Below are positions 17,214 through 28,105 of a DNA stretch of 64,000 nucleotides, piece by piece. Position 1 is the stretch's first letter. Each line of letters begins with the position of its first letter. The notes under the pieces were generated by a model. The model did not search any database. It was given only the letters and a program-made list of their open reading frames with translations, and was not told the DNA's origin. This stretch comes from Salegentibacter sp. 24 (GTDB lineage: Bacteria > Bacteroidota > Bacteroidia > Flavobacteriales > Flavobacteriaceae): contig NZ_SNWE01000007.1 in the NCBI RefSeq assembly GCF_004362395.1, positions 119,066 to 183,065 on the forward strand, given 5' to 3'. The translations under genes were made by a program, and so were the position numbers.

Positions 17214-17255
17214 GGTTTAGACCTCAGGATTCGCTCCTGAAGGTCTAAACCCTTT
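17214..17255 (+). terminator. Strong hairpin in the rplL-rpoB gap (attenuator or RNase site)
   Basis: GGTTTAGACCTCAGGA pairs with TCCTGAAGGTCTAAACC over a short loop, followed by CTTTT. A second short T tract (17290-17296) follows. In E. coli the same gap holds an attenuator and an RNase III site that lower rpoBC relative to L12; this is probably an analogue, with partial read-through. Confidence 0.75.
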
Positions 17256-17318
17256 TGCGTATATAGGGGATTAACTCCTTGCGCGCCCGTTTTTTTATAA
17301 ATTATAATCCGTCCATTG

Positions 17319-20300
17319 ATGTTAGCAAAGCAAACTGAAAGAGTGAGTTTCTCTTCTGTAAAGAACAGACCTGATTACCCGGACTTCCTGGATATCCAGA
17401 TCAAGTCTTTTCAGGACTTCTTTCAATTAGAAACCAAATCAGAAGAGCGGGGAAATGAAGGTCTCTATAATACCTTCCTAGAAAACTTCCCAATTACGGA
17501 CACCCGTAACCAATTTGTACTAGAATTTTTAGATTATTTTGTGGACCCGCCGAGATATTCCATTCAGGAGTGTATAGAGCGTGGTTTAACGTATAGTGTC
17601 CCTCTTAAAGCAAGATTAAAACTATACTGTACCGACCCTGAACACGAAGATTTTGAAACCATCGTACAGGACGTTTACTTAGGAACTATACCTTATATGA
17701 CTCCAAGTGGTACTTTTTGTATCAACGGGGCAGAACGTGTGGTAGTTTCTCAGCTTCACCGTTCTCCAGGAGTTTTCTTTGGACAATCCTTCCATGCAAA
17801 CGGAACAAAACTTTATTCTGCCCGTGTAATTCCTTTTAAAGGTTCCTGGATAGAATTCGCTACCGATATCAATAGCGTTATGTACGCTTATATCGATAGA
17901 AAGAAAAAATTACCTGTAACCACACTTTTCCGTGCCATTGGTTTTGAGCGCGATAAAGATATTTTAGAGATTTTTGACCTTGCAGAAGAGGTGAAAGTTT
18001 CAAAAACAGGACTTAAAAAAGTATTAGGTCGTAAACTTGCGGCCCGTGTATTGAATACCTGGTATGAAGATTTTGTTGATGAAGATACAGGAGAGGTAGT
18101 TTCAATAGAACGTAATGAGATCGTTTTAGATCGTGATACAGAACTTGAAAAGGAGCATATAGAAGAAATTCTTGAAACCGGAAGCAAAACTATTCTTCTT
18201 CATAAGGAGGATAATTCTACCGGGGATTATGCTATTATTCACAATACCTTACAAAAAGACCCTACCAACTCTGAAAAAGAAGCGGTAGAACATATTTATC
18301 GTCAGCTTCGTAATGCAGAACCGCCAGATGAGGAAACTGCACGTGGAATTATCGATAAGTTATTCTTCTCAGATCAGCGTTACAGCCTTGGAGAAGTTGG
18401 CCGATACAGAATGAACAAAAAATTAGGTCTTGATGTTGCTATGGATAAGCAGGTGCTTACCAAAGAGGATATCATTACCATAATTAAATATTTAATTGAG
18501 CTTATTAACTCTAAAGCTGAGATTGATGATATTGACCACTTGTCTAACCGTCGTGTTAGAACTGTAGGGGAACAATTGTCTCAGCAATTTGGTGTTGGTC
18601 TTGCTCGTATGGCGCGTACCATTCGTGAAAGAATGAACGTTCGTGATAACGAAGTATTTACCCCGATTGATTTGATCAACGCGAAGACACTTTCTTCTGT
18701 GATCAACTCTTTCTTTGGTACCAACCAGTTGTCGCAGTTTATGGATCAAACCAACCCACTGGCAGAAATCACGCACAAGCGTAGACTTTCAGCATTAGGG
18801 CCAGGTGGTTTATCCAGGGAAAGAGCAGGTTTCGAGGTACGTGATGTTCACTATACACACTACGGAAGACTTTGCCCGATTGAAACTCCTGAAGGTCCGA
18901 ACATTGGACTGATCTCTTCACTTTCAGTATATGCTAAGGTGAATGGAATGGGCTTCATTGAAACGCCATATCGTAAAGTTGAAAATGGAAAATTAGATTT
19001 TTCACAGGAACCTATCTATTTAAGTGCTGAAGAGGAAGAGGACAAGAAAATTGCCCAGGCCAACATTCCGCTTAAAGATGATGGTACTATAAATTCTGAA
19101 AGGGTAATTGCCCGAATGGAAGGTGACTTCCCGGTTGTGGATCCTAAAGAGGTTCATTACACCGATGTTGCACCAAACCAGATTTCATCGATCTCGGCTT
19201 CACTTATTCCGTTTTTGGAACACGATGATGCCAACCGTGCTTTGATGGGATCTAACATGATGCGCCAGGCATTACCATTGTTACAGGCCGATTCCCCAAT
19301 TGTTGGAACCGGACTGGAGCGCCAGGTAGCTACAGATTCTCGTGTACTTATTAATGCTGAAGGAGAAGGGGAAGTAGAATATGTAGATGCCAAGCAGATT
19401 ATCATAAAATACGACAGGACTGAAGAGGAACGTATGGTAAGCTTTGATAGTGATTCAAAAGCCTACGATCTTATTAAGTTCCGTAAAACCAACCAGGGTT
19501 CTTCTATCAACCTCAAGCCAATCGTTAGGGTAGGAGATAGAGTAACCAAAGGTCAGGTTTTATGCCAGGGATATGCTACTGAAGCAGGGGAGCTTGCATT
19601 GGGTAGAAACATGAAGGTTGCCTTTATGCCCTGGAAAGGTTACAACTTTGAGGATGCGATTGTAATTTCAGAAAAAGTGGTGAGAGAAGATATATTTACT
19701 TCTATCCATATTGATGAATACTCGCTTGAAGTTCGTGATACAAAATTGGGTAACGAGGAATTAACCAATGATATTCCTAACGTTTCAGAAGAGGCTACAA
19801 AAGACCTTGATGAACACGGGATGATTAGAATTGGGGCCGAGGTAAAACCCGGGGATATTCTTATTGGAAAGATTACTCCAAAAGGAGAGAGCGATCCGAC
19901 ACCTGAGGAAAAATTACTTCGTGCCATTTTTGGAGATAAAGCCGGAGATGTGAAAGATGCATCACTTAAAGCTTCTCCATCATTGAATGGTGTGGTTATA
20001 GAGAAGAAACTCTTTGCCCGTGCTATTAAAGATAAGCGTAAGAGAGCTCAGGATAAGGAAGATATTGCAGCGCTTGAGAAAAAGTATGATGCAAAATTCG
20101 CCAATCTTAAAGCTGAACTTGTAGATAAGTTATTCCTCCTTATTGGCGGAAAAACTGCTCAGGGCGTTCAAAATGATCTTGGAGAAGAGGTAATGCCAAA
20201 AGGAAAGAAGTATACATTGAAAATGCTTAATGCAGTTGACGATTATACTCACTTGACTCACGGTACCTGGACTACTGACGATCACCTTAATGCTTTGGTC

Positions 20301-21131
20301 GCAGACCTTATCCATAATTATAAAATTAAGGAAAACGATCTTCAGGGTAACCTAAGAAGAGAGAAGTTCACCGTCTCTGTTGGAGATGAGCTTCCTTCTG
20401 GAATCCTAAAACTTGCTAAGGTTTACATCGCTAAGAAGCGTAAACTAAAAGTAGGTGATAAAATGGCTGGACGTCACGGTAACAAAGGTATTGTTGCAAG
20501 AATCGTTCGTCAGGAAGATATGCCATTCCTTGATGATGGTACACCGGTTGATATTGTGTTGAACCCACTTGGGGTGCCTTCACGTATGAACATTGGTCAG
20601 ATCTATGAAACTGTACTTGGATGGGCAGGACAAAAGCTTGGTAATAAATATGCAACTCCGATTTTTGACGGAGCTACCATTGACCAGATTAACGAGCTTA
20701 CCGACCAGGCCGGAATTCCAAGATACGGGCACACTTATCTATATGATGGTGGAACAGGAGATCGTTTTGACCAACCTGCAACGGTAGGGGTGATCTATAT
20801 GTTGAAACTAGGGCATATGATTGAAGATAAGATGCACGCAAGGTCTATTGGACCATACTCACTTATTACCCAGCAACCACTTGGCGGTAAAGCACAATTT
20901 GGTGGACAGCGTTTTGGTGAGATGGAAGTTTGGGCACTTGAGGCTTATGGAGCTTCAGCAACACTGCGTGAGATCTTAACAGTGAAGTCAGATGACGTGA
21001 TAGGAAGGGCAAAAACTTACGAATCTATCGTAAAAGGAGAGCCTATGCCAGAACCCGGCCTGCCGGAATCTTTCAACGTACTTATGCACGAATTGAAAGG
21101 TCTTGGTTTGGATATTAAATTAGAAGAATAA
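17319..21131 (+). CDS. rpoB: DNA-directed RNA polymerase subunit beta
   Basis: 1270 residues. The protein begins [31 protein letters not shown] from the ATG at 17319 (an adjoining in-frame TTG at 17316 is unlikely to be used). Conserved regions are present, including the rifampicin pocket ([47 protein letters not shown]), [30 protein letters not shown] and the C-terminal [18 protein letters not shown]. Asp, His and Ser residues of the rifampicin cluster look wild type, so a sensitive enzyme is expected. Paired with rpoC. Confidence 0.99.
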   Translation: MLAKQTERVSFSSVKNRPDYPDFLDIQIKSFQDFFQLETKSEERGNEGLYNTFLENFPITDTRNQFVLEFLDYFVDPPRYSIQECIERGLTYSVPLKARLKLYCTDPEHEDFETIVQDVYLGTIPYMTPSGTFCINGAERVVVSQLHRSPGVFFGQSFHANGTKLYSARVIPFKGSWIEFATDINSVMYAYIDRKKKLPVTTLFRAIGFERDKDILEIFDLAEEVKVSKTGLKKVLGRKLAARVLNTWYEDFVDEDTGEVVSIERNEIVLDRDTELEKEHIEEILETGSKTILLHKEDNSTGDYAIIHNTLQKDPTNSEKEAVEHIYRQLRNAEPPDEETARGIIDKLFFSDQRYSLGEVGRYRMNKKLGLDVAMDKQVLTKEDIITIIKYLIELINSKAEIDDIDHLSNRRVRTVGEQLSQQFGVGLARMARTIRERMNVRDNEVFTPIDLINAKTLSSVINSFFGTNQLSQFMDQTNPLAEITHKRRLSALGPGGLSRERAGFEVRDVHYTHYGRLCPIETPEGPNIGLISSLSVYAKVNGMGFIETPYRKVENGKLDFSQEPIYLSAEEEEDKKIAQANIPLKDDGTINSERVIARMEGDFPVVDPKEVHYTDVAPNQISSISASLIPFLEHDDANRALMGSNMMRQALPLLQADSPIVGTGLERQVATDSRVLINAEGEGEVEYVDAKQIIIKYDRTEEERMVSFDSDSKAYDLIKFRKTNQGSSINLKPIVRVGDRVTKGQVLCQGYATEAGELALGRNMKVAFMPWKGYNFEDAIVISEKVVREDIFTSIHIDEYSLEVRDTKLGNEELTNDIPNVSEEATKDLDEHGMIRIGAEVKPGDILIGKITPKGESDPTPEEKLLRAIFGDKAGDVKDASLKASPSLNGVVIEKKLFARAIKDKRKRAQDKEDIAALEKKYDAKFANLKAELVDKLFLLIGGKTAQGVQNDLGEEVMPKGKKYTLKMLNAVDDYTHLTHGTWTTDDHLNALVADLIHNYKIKENDLQGNLRREKFTVSVGDELPSGILKLAKVYIAKKRKLKVGDKMAGRHGNKGIVARIVRQEDMPFLDDGTPVDIVLNPLGVPSRMNIGQIYETVLGWAGQKLGNKYATPIFDGATIDQINELTDQAGIPRYGHTYLYDGGTGDRFDQPATVGVIYMLKLGHMIEDKMHARSIGPYSLITQQPLGGKAQFGGQRFGEMEVWALEAYGASATLREILTVKSDDVIGRAKTYESIVKGEPMPEPGLPESFNVLMHELKGLGLDIKLEE

Positions 21132-21135
21132 AATA

Positions 21136-21176
21136 CTGTTTATAACGGGGTGTTACGGCACCCCATAACAGGTTTT
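21136..21176 (+). terminator. Hairpin in the rpoB-rpoC gap
   Basis: CTGTT and GGGGTG pair with CACCCC and AACAG, followed by GTTTTT, starting 4 bp after the rpoB stop. Since rpoC follows at 21205 with no obvious promoter, this must be a leaky terminator or a processing site. Confidence 0.6.
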
Positions 21177-21204
21177 TCACAATAATTATAGCAGCAGAGT
21201 TATT

Positions 21205-24200
21205 ATGGCTAGAAATAATGATAAGAATACAGTAAAGAGATTTGATAAAATCTCTATCGGTTTGGCTTCCCCGGAATCTATCCTCGCAGAATCTCGTGGT
21301 GAAGTTCTAAAACCGGAAACTATCAATTATCGTACGCACAAACCCGAACGTGACGGTTTGTTTTGTGAGCGTATTTTTGGTCCTGTAAAGGATTACGAAT
21401 GTGCCTGCGGTAAATATAAAAGAATACGTTACAAAGGAATTGTTTGTGACCGTTGTGGGGTAGAGGTAACCGAGAAACAAGTACGTAGAGACCGTGTTGG
21501 GCACATTAATTTGGTAGTTCCTGTAGCACATATCTGGTATTTCCGTTCCTTACCTAATAAAATTGGATACTTGCTTGGTCTTCCATCTAAGAAATTAGAT
21601 ATGATCATTTACTACGAGCGTTATGTAGTAATTCAGGCAGGTATTGCGAAAAACGAAGAAGGAGAGCCCGTTAAGAAAATGGATTTCCTTACTGAAGAAG
21701 AATATCTGAACATCTTAGATAGCCTTCCGCAGGAAAATATGTATTTAGAGGACAGCGACCCAAATAAGTTTATTGCCAAAATGGGTGCTGAATGTCTTAT
21801 TGAAATACTAAGAAGAATTGATCTTAACGAACTTTCTTACGAGTTAAGACACAAGGCAAATAACGAGACCTCCAAACAACGTAAAACCGAAGCGCTTAAG
21901 CGTCTTCAGGTTGTGGAAGCTTTCCGTGATGCCAATAACAATCGCGAAAATCTTCCGGAATGGATGATTATGAAAGTGGTTCCTGTAATTCCACCGGAAT
22001 TACGACCTCTTGTACCTCTTGATGGGGGACGTTTTGCGACTTCAGATTTAAATGATCTTTACAGAAGGGTGATTATTCGAAACAACCGTCTAAAAAGATT
22101 AATGGAGATCAAAGCCCCTGAAGTAATTTTGCGTAATGAAAAACGTATGCTTCAGGAATCAGTTGATTCTTTGTTCGACAATACCAGGAAATCTTCAGCG
22201 GTAAAAACAGACTCTAACCGTCCGTTAAAATCGCTTTCAGATTCCCTTAAAGGTAAGCAGGGACGTTTTCGTCAAAACTTACTTGGTAAACGTGTGGATT
22301 ATTCAGCACGTTCGGTTATTGTTGTTGGACCAGAGCTGAAAATGCACGAATGTGGTCTTCCAAAGAATATGGCAGCTGAACTTTACAAGCCTTTCGTAAT
22401 TAGGAAACTAATTGAAAGAGGGATTGTAAAAACAGTTAAATCTGCCAAGAAAATTATAGATAAAAAAGAGCCGGTAGTATGGGATATCCTTGAGAATGTA
22501 CTTAAAGGACACCCAGTACTGCTTAACCGTGCTCCTACGCTTCACCGTTTAGGTATTCAGGCTTTCCAGCCAAAACTTATTGAAGGTAAAGCGATACAAT
22601 TACACCCATTGGCCTGTACGGCATTTAATGCCGATTTTGATGGGGACCAGATGGCGGTTCACTTACCGCTTGGGCCAGAGGCTATTTTAGAGGCGCAATT
22701 ATTAATGCTTGCTTCTCATAATATCCTTAACCCTGCAAACGGTTCTCCGATTACAGTACCTTCTCAGGATATGATTCTTGGTCTTTACTATATGACCAAG
22801 TCCAGAAAATCTACAGACGAGGTTAAGGTTAAAGGGGAAGGGCTTACTTTCTATTCTGATGAAGAAGTGGTAATCGCTTATAATCAGAAAAGAGTAGACC
22901 TTAATGCCGAAATAAAGATTCGCGCAAAAGATTTTAATGAGGTTGGTGAGTTAACTTACCAGATCATAGAAACTACAGTGGGTAGAGTACTGTTTAACCA
23001 GGCTGTACCAGAAAAAGTAGGTTATGTTAATACGGTACTAACCAAGAAAAACCTTAGGGATATTATTGGTGATGTACTGGCTAAGACCAGTGTTCCGGAA
23101 ACCGGTGAATTCCTTGATGCAATTAAGGAAATGGGTTATGGTTATGCTTTCCGTGGTGGTCTTTCCTTCAGTTTAGGTGATATTATCATCCCTGAGGAGA
23201 AACAAGCTATGATTGATGAGGCTAACCAGCAGGTTGAAGGTATTGTAGGAAACTATAATATGGGACTTATTACCAATAACGAACGTTACAACCAGGTTAT
23301 TGACATCTGGACATCTACCAATGCCGGTCTAACCGAATTGGCAATGAAGCGTATTCGTGAGGATAAGCAAGGTTTCAACTCAGTGTTTATGATGCTTGAT
23401 TCTGGTGCTCGTGGATCTAAAGAACAGATTCGTCAGCTAACCGGTATGCGTGGTCTTATGGCCAAGCCTAAAAAATCCAACTCAGGTGGAGGTGAAATTA
23501 TTGAAAACCCAATTCTTTCTAACTTTAAGGAAGGGCTTTCAATTCTTGAATACTTTATCTCTACTCACGGTGCTCGTAAAGGACTTGCCGATACTGCACT
23601 TAAAACTGCCGATGCAGGTTACCTAACCCGTAGACTGGTAGATGTTTCGCAAGATGTTATTGTAAATGAAGAAGATTGCGGAACTTTAAGAGGAGTAGAA
23701 GTTAAACCACTTAAAAAGAATGAAGAAATTGTAGAATCTCTGGGAGAACGTATTTTAGGACGTATTTCTCTTCACGATGTTCTTAATCCTTCAAATAACG
23801 AAGTTTTAGCAAAATCAGGGGAAGAAATTACTTCTGAGATTGTAGCTAAGATTGAAAATGCTCCTATTGAGAGCGTAGAGGTAAGATCTCCGCTAACTTG
23901 TGAAGCTAAAAAAGGAATCTGTGTAAAATGTTACGGAAGAAACCTTTCTACTAATAAACTGGTACAAAGAGGTGAGGCTGTAGGTGTTGTTGCCGCGCAA
24001 TCAATTGGAGAGCCAGGTACACAGTTAACTCTACGTACATTCCACGTTGGAGGTATTGCAGGTAACATTTCAGAGGACAACAAACTTGAGGCTAAATTTG
24101 ACGGTGTTGCCGAAATTGAAGACCTTAAGGTTGTAAAAGGAGAAGCTCCTGATGGAAGCCAGGCTGAGATCGTAATTTCACGAACTGCCGAACTTAAAAT

Positions 24201-25506
24201 TAAAGATAAGAAGACCGGAGTAGTACTTAGTAATAATAATATTCCTTATGGTTCTCAAATCTTTATCGATAACGGAGCTCCTGTTTCCAAAGGCGATGTA
24301 ATTTGCCAATGGGATCCTTATAACGGGGTGATCATATCTGAATTTGCCGGTAAGATCAAATATGAGAATATTGAACAAGGTGTAACCTACCAAGTTGAAA
24401 TAGATGAGCAAACAGGATTCCAGGAAAAAGTAATTTCTGAATCCCGTAACAAAAAGCTTATTCCAACATTGCATATCCTGGGTAAAAAGGATGAAGTAAT
24501 TCGTTCTTATAACCTTCCGGTTGGGGCTCACCTTATGGTAGATAACGAAGAGAAGATCAAGGTTGGTAAGATCCTGGTTAAGATTCCGCGTAAATCTTCT
24601 AAAGCAGGAGATATTACCGGTGGTCTTCCAAGGGTAACCGAATTGTTCGAAGCTCGTAACCCATCTAACCCGGCTGTTGTTAGTGAAATTGATGGAGTTG
24701 TTTCGTTTGGAAAAATCAAAAGAGGTAACCGTGAGATTATTGTTGAGTCCAAATTAGGAGAGGTTAAGAAATACTTAGTGAAGTTATCTAACCAGATCCT
24801 TGTTCAGGAAAACGATTACGTTCGTGCAGGTATGCCACTTTCTGATGGATCCGTAACTCCTGAAGATATTCTTAATATCAAAGGACCAAACGCGGTACAA
24901 CAATATCTTGTTAACGAAGTTCAGGAGGTTTACCGACTACAGGGTGTGAAGATTAACGACAAGCACTTTGAAGTTGTGGTAAGACAAATGATGCGTAAAG
25001 TTAGAATTCAGGATCCGGGAGATACAATTTTCCTTGAGAATCAGCTTGTTCATAAATCAGATTTCATCGAGGAGAACGATAAAGTCTTCGGAATGAAGGT
25101 GGTGGAAGATGCTGGAGATTCTGAAAATCTTAAGCCAGGTCAGATCGTTTCCCCAAGAGAGCTTAGAGATGAGAACTCCTTGCTAAGACGTGAAGATAAA
25201 AACCTTGCTACTGCAAGAGACGTAACCGCTGCTACCGCTACACCGGTTCTTCAGGGTATTACTCGTGCATCGCTACAAACAAAATCGTTTATCTCTGCGG
25301 CTTCCTTCCAGGAAACTACCAAAGTGTTGAACGAGGCTGCCGTAAGCGGTAAGATCGATAAACTTGAAGGATTGAAAGAGAATGTAATTGTAGGACATAG
25401 AATCCCTGCAGGTACAGGTATGCGTGAATACGACAGCATTATCGTTGGTTCTAAAGAAGAATTTGACGAAATGATGGAACACAAGCAAGAAGTTAATTAT
25501 AACTAA
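21205..25506 (+). CDS. rpoC: DNA-directed RNA polymerase subunit beta'
   Basis: 1433 residues. The N-terminal zinc ribbon shows [20 protein letters not shown] (paired CxC and CxxC); the active-site loop [12 protein letters not shown] carries the three Mg-binding aspartates; the second zinc site is CGTLRG... with [14 protein letters not shown]. Bridge and trigger helices ([30 protein letters not shown]) are intact. Length fits Bacteroidetes, which carry an insert near residues 940-1130. Last gene of the operon, followed by two terminators. Confidence 0.99.
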   Translation: MARNNDKNTVKRFDKISIGLASPESILAESRGEVLKPETINYRTHKPERDGLFCERIFGPVKDYECACGKYKRIRYKGIVCDRCGVEVTEKQVRRDRVGHINLVVPVAHIWYFRSLPNKIGYLLGLPSKKLDMIIYYERYVVIQAGIAKNEEGEPVKKMDFLTEEEYLNILDSLPQENMYLEDSDPNKFIAKMGAECLIEILRRIDLNELSYELRHKANNETSKQRKTEALKRLQVVEAFRDANNNRENLPEWMIMKVVPVIPPELRPLVPLDGGRFATSDLNDLYRRVIIRNNRLKRLMEIKAPEVILRNEKRMLQESVDSLFDNTRKSSAVKTDSNRPLKSLSDSLKGKQGRFRQNLLGKRVDYSARSVIVVGPELKMHECGLPKNMAAELYKPFVIRKLIERGIVKTVKSAKKIIDKKEPVVWDILENVLKGHPVLLNRAPTLHRLGIQAFQPKLIEGKAIQLHPLACTAFNADFDGDQMAVHLPLGPEAILEAQLLMLASHNILNPANGSPITVPSQDMILGLYYMTKSRKSTDEVKVKGEGLTFYSDEEVVIAYNQKRVDLNAEIKIRAKDFNEVGELTYQIIETTVGRVLFNQAVPEKVGYVNTVLTKKNLRDIIGDVLAKTSVPETGEFLDAIKEMGYGYAFRGGLSFSLGDIIIPEEKQAMIDEANQQVEGIVGNYNMGLITNNERYNQVIDIWTSTNAGLTELAMKRIREDKQGFNSVFMMLDSGARGSKEQIRQLTGMRGLMAKPKKSNSGGGEIIENPILSNFKEGLSILEYFISTHGARKGLADTALKTADAGYLTRRLVDVSQDVIVNEEDCGTLRGVEVKPLKKNEEIVESLGERILGRISLHDVLNPSNNEVLAKSGEEITSEIVAKIENAPIESVEVRSPLTCEAKKGICVKCYGRNLSTNKLVQRGEAVGVVAAQSIGEPGTQLTLRTFHVGGIAGNISEDNKLEAKFDGVAEIEDLKVVKGEAPDGSQAEIVISRTAELKIKDKKTGVVLSNNNIPYGSQIFIDNGAPVSKGDVICQWDPYNGVIISEFAGKIKYENIEQGVTYQVEIDEQTGFQEKVISESRNKKLIPTLHILGKKDEVIRSYNLPVGAHLMVDNEEKIKVGKILVKIPRKSSKAGDITGGLPRVTELFEARNPSNPAVVSEIDGVVSFGKIKRGNREIIVESKLGEVKKYLVKLSNQILVQENDYVRAGMPLSDGSVTPEDILNIKGPNAVQQYLVNEVQEVYRLQGVKINDKHFEVVVRQMMRKVRIQDPGDTIFLENQLVHKSDFIEENDKVFGMKVVEDAGDSENLKPGQIVSPRELRDENSLLRREDKNLATARDVTAATATPVLQGITRASLQTKSFISAASFQETTKVLNEAAVSGKIDKLEGLKENVIVGHRIPAGTGMREYDSIIVGSKEEFDEMMEHKQEVNYN

Positions 25507-25513
25507 TGATTAT

Positions 25514-25545
25514 AAAAGAGTCACTAATGTGGCTCTTTTCTTTTT
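25514..25545 (+). terminator. Terminator 1 after rpoC
   Basis: AAAAGAG pairs with CTCTTTT across TCACTAATGTGG and runs into CTTTTT, 8 bp after the stop. Confidence 0.85.
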
Positions 25546-25555
25546 ATAGAAATAA

Positions 25556-25585
25556 AAATCCCGATCTATAGTCGGGATTTTTTTA
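25556..25585 (+). terminator. Terminator 2 after rpoC
   Basis: AAATCCCGA pairs with TCGGGATTT over a 7-nt loop and ends in TTTTTTT. A second barrier that insulates the island from the polymerase operon. Confidence 0.9.
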
Positions 25586-25861
25586 TTGGTATATGGCGCA
25601 AAAAGGTTGACAGAATTTGGATTGTAAGCTAATCAGGAAAGCATCCAGCTAATATTCAAAATGTAGCAAGCAGGAAACTAAGAATGATAAATAAGGCTTA
25701 AAATATAAATGACTTTAGAATTCCTCAGACGAACCATTTAGAAAAGCCGAGTGAAAATTTTGGAGCTAACTTCAGCAGAATAAATATGCAATAGAGAATA
25801 ATGTTTGAATTACTTGTTATGTTAGTTTTATCGAATATTACAACCGATATGTTTCATTGTC

Positions 25862-25943
25862 GAACCGCCGTATACGAGACCCGTACGTGCGGAGGAGGAG
25901 GAAGGAGACAGAGTTGATCTAACACTCCCTCGTCTACTCGATT
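25862..25943 (+). mobile_element. 3' end (domains V-VI) of a group II intron, remnant
   Basis: GAACCGCCGTATACGAGACC followed by CGTACGTGCGG folds as the 34-nt domain V hairpin of bacterial group II introns (CCGC lower stem, CGTA/TACG upper stem, GAGA-type loop). The next 50 nt, ending CTACTCGATT, resemble domain VI and the usual intron 3' end. No reverse transcriptase/maturase reading frame lies upstream: 25586-25861 is AT-rich spacer without a recognisable gene. So this is a 5'-truncated intron left between rpoC and the Fic gene. Domain V pairing is read directly; family assignment rests on my memory of such introns. Confidence 0.65.
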
Positions 25944-25951
25944 GTACCCAG

Positions 25952-26902
25952 TTATAATTTATACTTTGTTTTATTTTTCTCGCCTATTTTTTGGAATAAG
26001 TTTAATTCTACTCCTTTTTTAAGATCTCTACTGGCAGTTGCTCCTGACATATTTTTGAATATTTCCATATAATCTTTTCTTGTAAACTCTCTTTTATTTA
26101 GTGAAACAAAATATTCAAGCCTATCTTTTTCTGTAAATGTACGTTGGTTAAAATCCAATAACTCATCTAATGATTTTTCAATCACATCGAGCATATATTG
26201 AATAAATGATGTTGAATTCCCTGATTTATCACTTTTTGATAAGGCCGCGTAGTATTTTTCTTGGTCTTTGCTTATTAAAGTTTCAAAAGGTATATATTCA
26301 AAAATTGGATATTTCTCCATTAAAATTAAGGTTTGCCATAGCCGTCCCATTCTACCATTACCATCTAAAAAAGGATGAATGAATTCCATTTCATAATGAA
26401 AAACACAACTTTTAATAAGTTCTATTTCTTCTGATTTCTGCAAATAATCAAATAAATCTTTCATTAAAAAAGGGACATTTTGGTGTGGCGGGGCAAAATG
26501 TTCTACTTCTGAACCTTTCATTATACCAACACCCTGATTTCTATATTTCCCGGCATCTTCAATTAGGTTTTTCATTAAATGTTTATGACATTTTAAAAAT
26601 GATTTCTCATCAAAGGCATTGTAAGCGTCTAGATGTTCATAAATTTCTATTGCATTGATAACTTCTTTCACATCCTTTTTAGGACCAATTATTCTTTTAT
26701 GTTCTAGAAGCGCAGTTATTTGTTCTTCAGTAAGGGTATTTCCTTCTATTTTCAAAGAGGAATGAATTGTTTTAATCTTATTTTCTTTTCTAAGTTTCGG
26801 AGAAGGTTTATTAAGATAATTGGCATTAATAGCACCAATTTTTTCTGAAATTGCAGTAATGGATTTTAGAATAGTCGAAGTGATGACGTATGGTGGATTC
26901 AT
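25952..26902 (-). CDS. Fic-domain AMP-transferase with N-terminal inhibitory helix and C-terminal winged helix
   Basis: 316 residues. The Fic active site HPFLDGNGRMGR (about 176-187) is complete, with the catalytic His and the anion-binding GNGR. The inhibitory motif SSLKIEGN (about 48-55, S/TxxxEG/N) in the N-terminal helix marks a class II Fic protein, self-inhibited by its Glu. The flap region includes GIMKGSEVEHFAPP. The last 55 residues (LNKREFTRKDYMEIFKNMSG then TASRDLKKGVELNLFQKIG) look like a winged helix-turn-helix. Fic enzymes AMPylate target proteins; the target here is unknown. A perfect 28-bp palindrome abuts the start codon, so the winged helix may bind there and autoregulate. 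Confidence 0.9.
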   Translation of the reverse strand: MNPPYVITSTILKSITAISEKIGAINANYLNKPSPKLRKENKIKTIHSSLKIEGNTLTEEQITALLEHKRIIGPKKDVKEVINAIEIYEHLDAYNAFDEKSFLKCHKHLMKNLIEDAGKYRNQGVGIMKGSEVEHFAPPHQNVPFLMKDLFDYLQKSEEIELIKSCVFHYEMEFIHPFLDGNGRMGRLWQTLILMEKYPIFEYIPFETLISKDQEKYYAALSKSDKSGNSTSFIQYMLDVIEKSLDELLDFNQRTFTEKDRLEYFVSLNKREFTRKDYMEIFKNMSGATASRDLKKGVELNLFQKIGEKNKTKYKL

Positions 26903-26933
26903 TTGATACTATCATTTGATAGTATCAAAAGTA
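26902..26933 (-). promoter_or_regulatory. Promoter and palindromic operator of the Fic gene
   Basis: TTTGATACTATCA, two bases, TGATAGTATCAAA form a perfect 13+13 inverted repeat at 26902-26929 ending on the start codon. On the minus strand TACTTTTG (26926-26933) matches the -7 consensus and overlaps the palindrome by four bases. A protein bound here would cover the -7 element, the start site and the leader. Confidence 0.7.
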
Positions 26934-26995
26934 AACTCAATTTTTAGCAATTTAAAGAAAAATTGCTTTTTTTTTAGGATAGTCCCAATTATTTG

Positions 26996-27388
26996 TTAAC
27001 CGATGTTACCCTTTGTTTTTTGCTTCGAGAGCTGATAATTATTTACAAGAACGGAAGCGGAAATATGTAAAATCTGTTCTAATTCTCTAATCATATCTAC
27101 CGTCAATCTTTTCTTTTTATTTAAAATTTCTGAAACTCTGCTTTTTCCTCCAATTACTCCAACTAAATCTTTTTGTTTAAGATTCATTTCTTCCATTCTT
27201 ATTTTAATTGCTTCTATTGGATCTGGAGCTTCTATTGGATAATGTTGATTTTCGTAATTATCGATTAAAAGTGATAAAATTTCGGCCTCGTCTCCTTCTT
27301 TTGAGTTCGAGTCAGCATCAAAAATTACTTCTAATCTCTCTAAAGCTTGTACGTAATCTTTCTCTGTCTTTATAGGCTTTATTTTCAT
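26996..27388 (-). CDS. higA: HigA-type antitoxin with XRE domain
   Basis: 130 residues. An N-terminal helical part (IKTEKDYVQALERLEVIFDA, DEAEILSLLIDNYE) is followed by a helix-turn-helix (IRMEEMNLKQKDLVGVIGGKSRVSEILNKKKRLTVDMIREL), the COG5499 HigA layout. It should bind and neutralise the HigB toxin encoded 11 bp upstream and repress their shared promoter. The frame is intact. HigB-first gene order is normal for this family. Confidence 0.88.
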   Translation of the reverse strand: MKIKPIKTEKDYVQALERLEVIFDADSNSKEGDEAEILSLLIDNYENQHYPIEAPDPIEAIKIRMEEMNLKQKDLVGVIGGKSRVSEILNKKKRLTVDMIRELEQILHISASVLVNNYQLSKQKTKGNIG

Positions 27389-27399
27389 AATCTATTGTT

Positions 27400-27696
27400 T
27401 TAAATCGTGTCAGCATTTATTTTATCATACTCGGCTTGAGTTCCCACAAACCTTATAAACGCCCATTGTCTGTCATAGTTAAATTTAACAATCAGTCGAT
27501 AGGAATTTCCTTTTATATTGAAAACTACTCTGCTATCTTTTAGAATGCTTGCATTTTTGTACGTTTCCTTAATATCGATTGGTGGCTTCCAATTTGATGA
27601 TTTTGCGGTCTCATACCAGGTTTTCAAATATTTCTCGGAATCCGAATATTTCTCCCAAAATTTACGTAGCGTTCTTTTGGCAATTATTCTTTTCAT
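27400..27696 (-). CDS. higB: HigB-type mRNA interferase toxin
   Basis: 98 residues of the HigB/RelE fold: start RIIAKRTLRKFWEKYSDSEKYLKTWYETAKSSNW, then YKNASILKDSRVVFNIKGNSYRLIVKFNYDRQWAFIRFVGTQAEYD. The GNxYRLIxKxNY and FIRFVGTHAEYD-like blocks are diagnostic (His of the usual THAEYD is Gln here). HigB cuts mRNA on the ribosome. First gene of the higBA pair, preceded by promoter and a small inverted repeat. Confidence 0.88.
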   Translation of the reverse strand: MKRIIAKRTLRKFWEKYSDSEKYLKTWYETAKSSNWKPPIDIKETYKNASILKDSRVVFNIKGNSYRLIVKFNYDRQWAFIRFVGTQAEYDKINADTI

Positions 27697-27712
27697 AGAT
27701 TGATTTCTACGA

Positions 27713-27744
27713 CAAAGATAATTTAAAGTTCTCTATTTTAGAAC
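27713..27744 (-). promoter_or_regulatory. Promoter and operator of higBA
   Basis: On the minus strand TATCTTTG (27713-27720) is a consensus -7 element, 17 bp before the higB start. GTTCT-7 nt-AGAAC (27728-27744) is an inverted repeat lying in the spacer between -7 and the expected -33 position, a good HigA binding site. Confidence 0.6.
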
Positions 27745-28105
27745 ATTTGTTCATTTTTTCCTTTGTGAAAATAAAGGCAAACGGTCTCCTTTATCGCCAG
27801 TTAGTGGAGGGGAGGCGGAAATTATTTACAATAATAGTATCCTTTATTAAACCGGTCTTCCTGGTTGTATGGATCAATTACTATAGGCTTTTTCGCTATA
27901 GAGTGCTCTGGTCATACCAACAACCAAGTTTGTAAGCTGAGCTTCCCTAAATAAGAATACAGAACATTATCACAGAAAAATGCTTGGAAGAAGTCTTTAA
28001 AGAGATTCTCATCTATTTTGTATACGGACGATAAGGAATCGAGACCCTGATGGTTGGGTAATCTCATCCAATGGAAGACTCTTACCCACCGTTCCTCTGA
28101 GATGT
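27745..28105. other. Spacer, possibly decayed 5' part of the next gene
   Basis: No intact gene is seen. The frame of the following HExxH protein stays open back to 28001 (translating FCIRTIRNRDPDGWVISSNG before the ATG), and another frame just upstream reads NAWKKSLKRFSSILYTDDKE. This suggests that the gene once continued upstream and has been cut or frameshifted. Confidence 0.35.

Noticed and set aside
17888..25488. Many long antisense frames inside rpoB and rpoC
   Set aside because: They follow the codon periodicity of the strongly biased polymerase genes and show no protein-like features.
27747..27935. 62-codon plus-strand frame in the spacer after higB
   Set aside because: Composition is unlike neighbouring proteins and no motif is visible; it begins inside the higBA control region.
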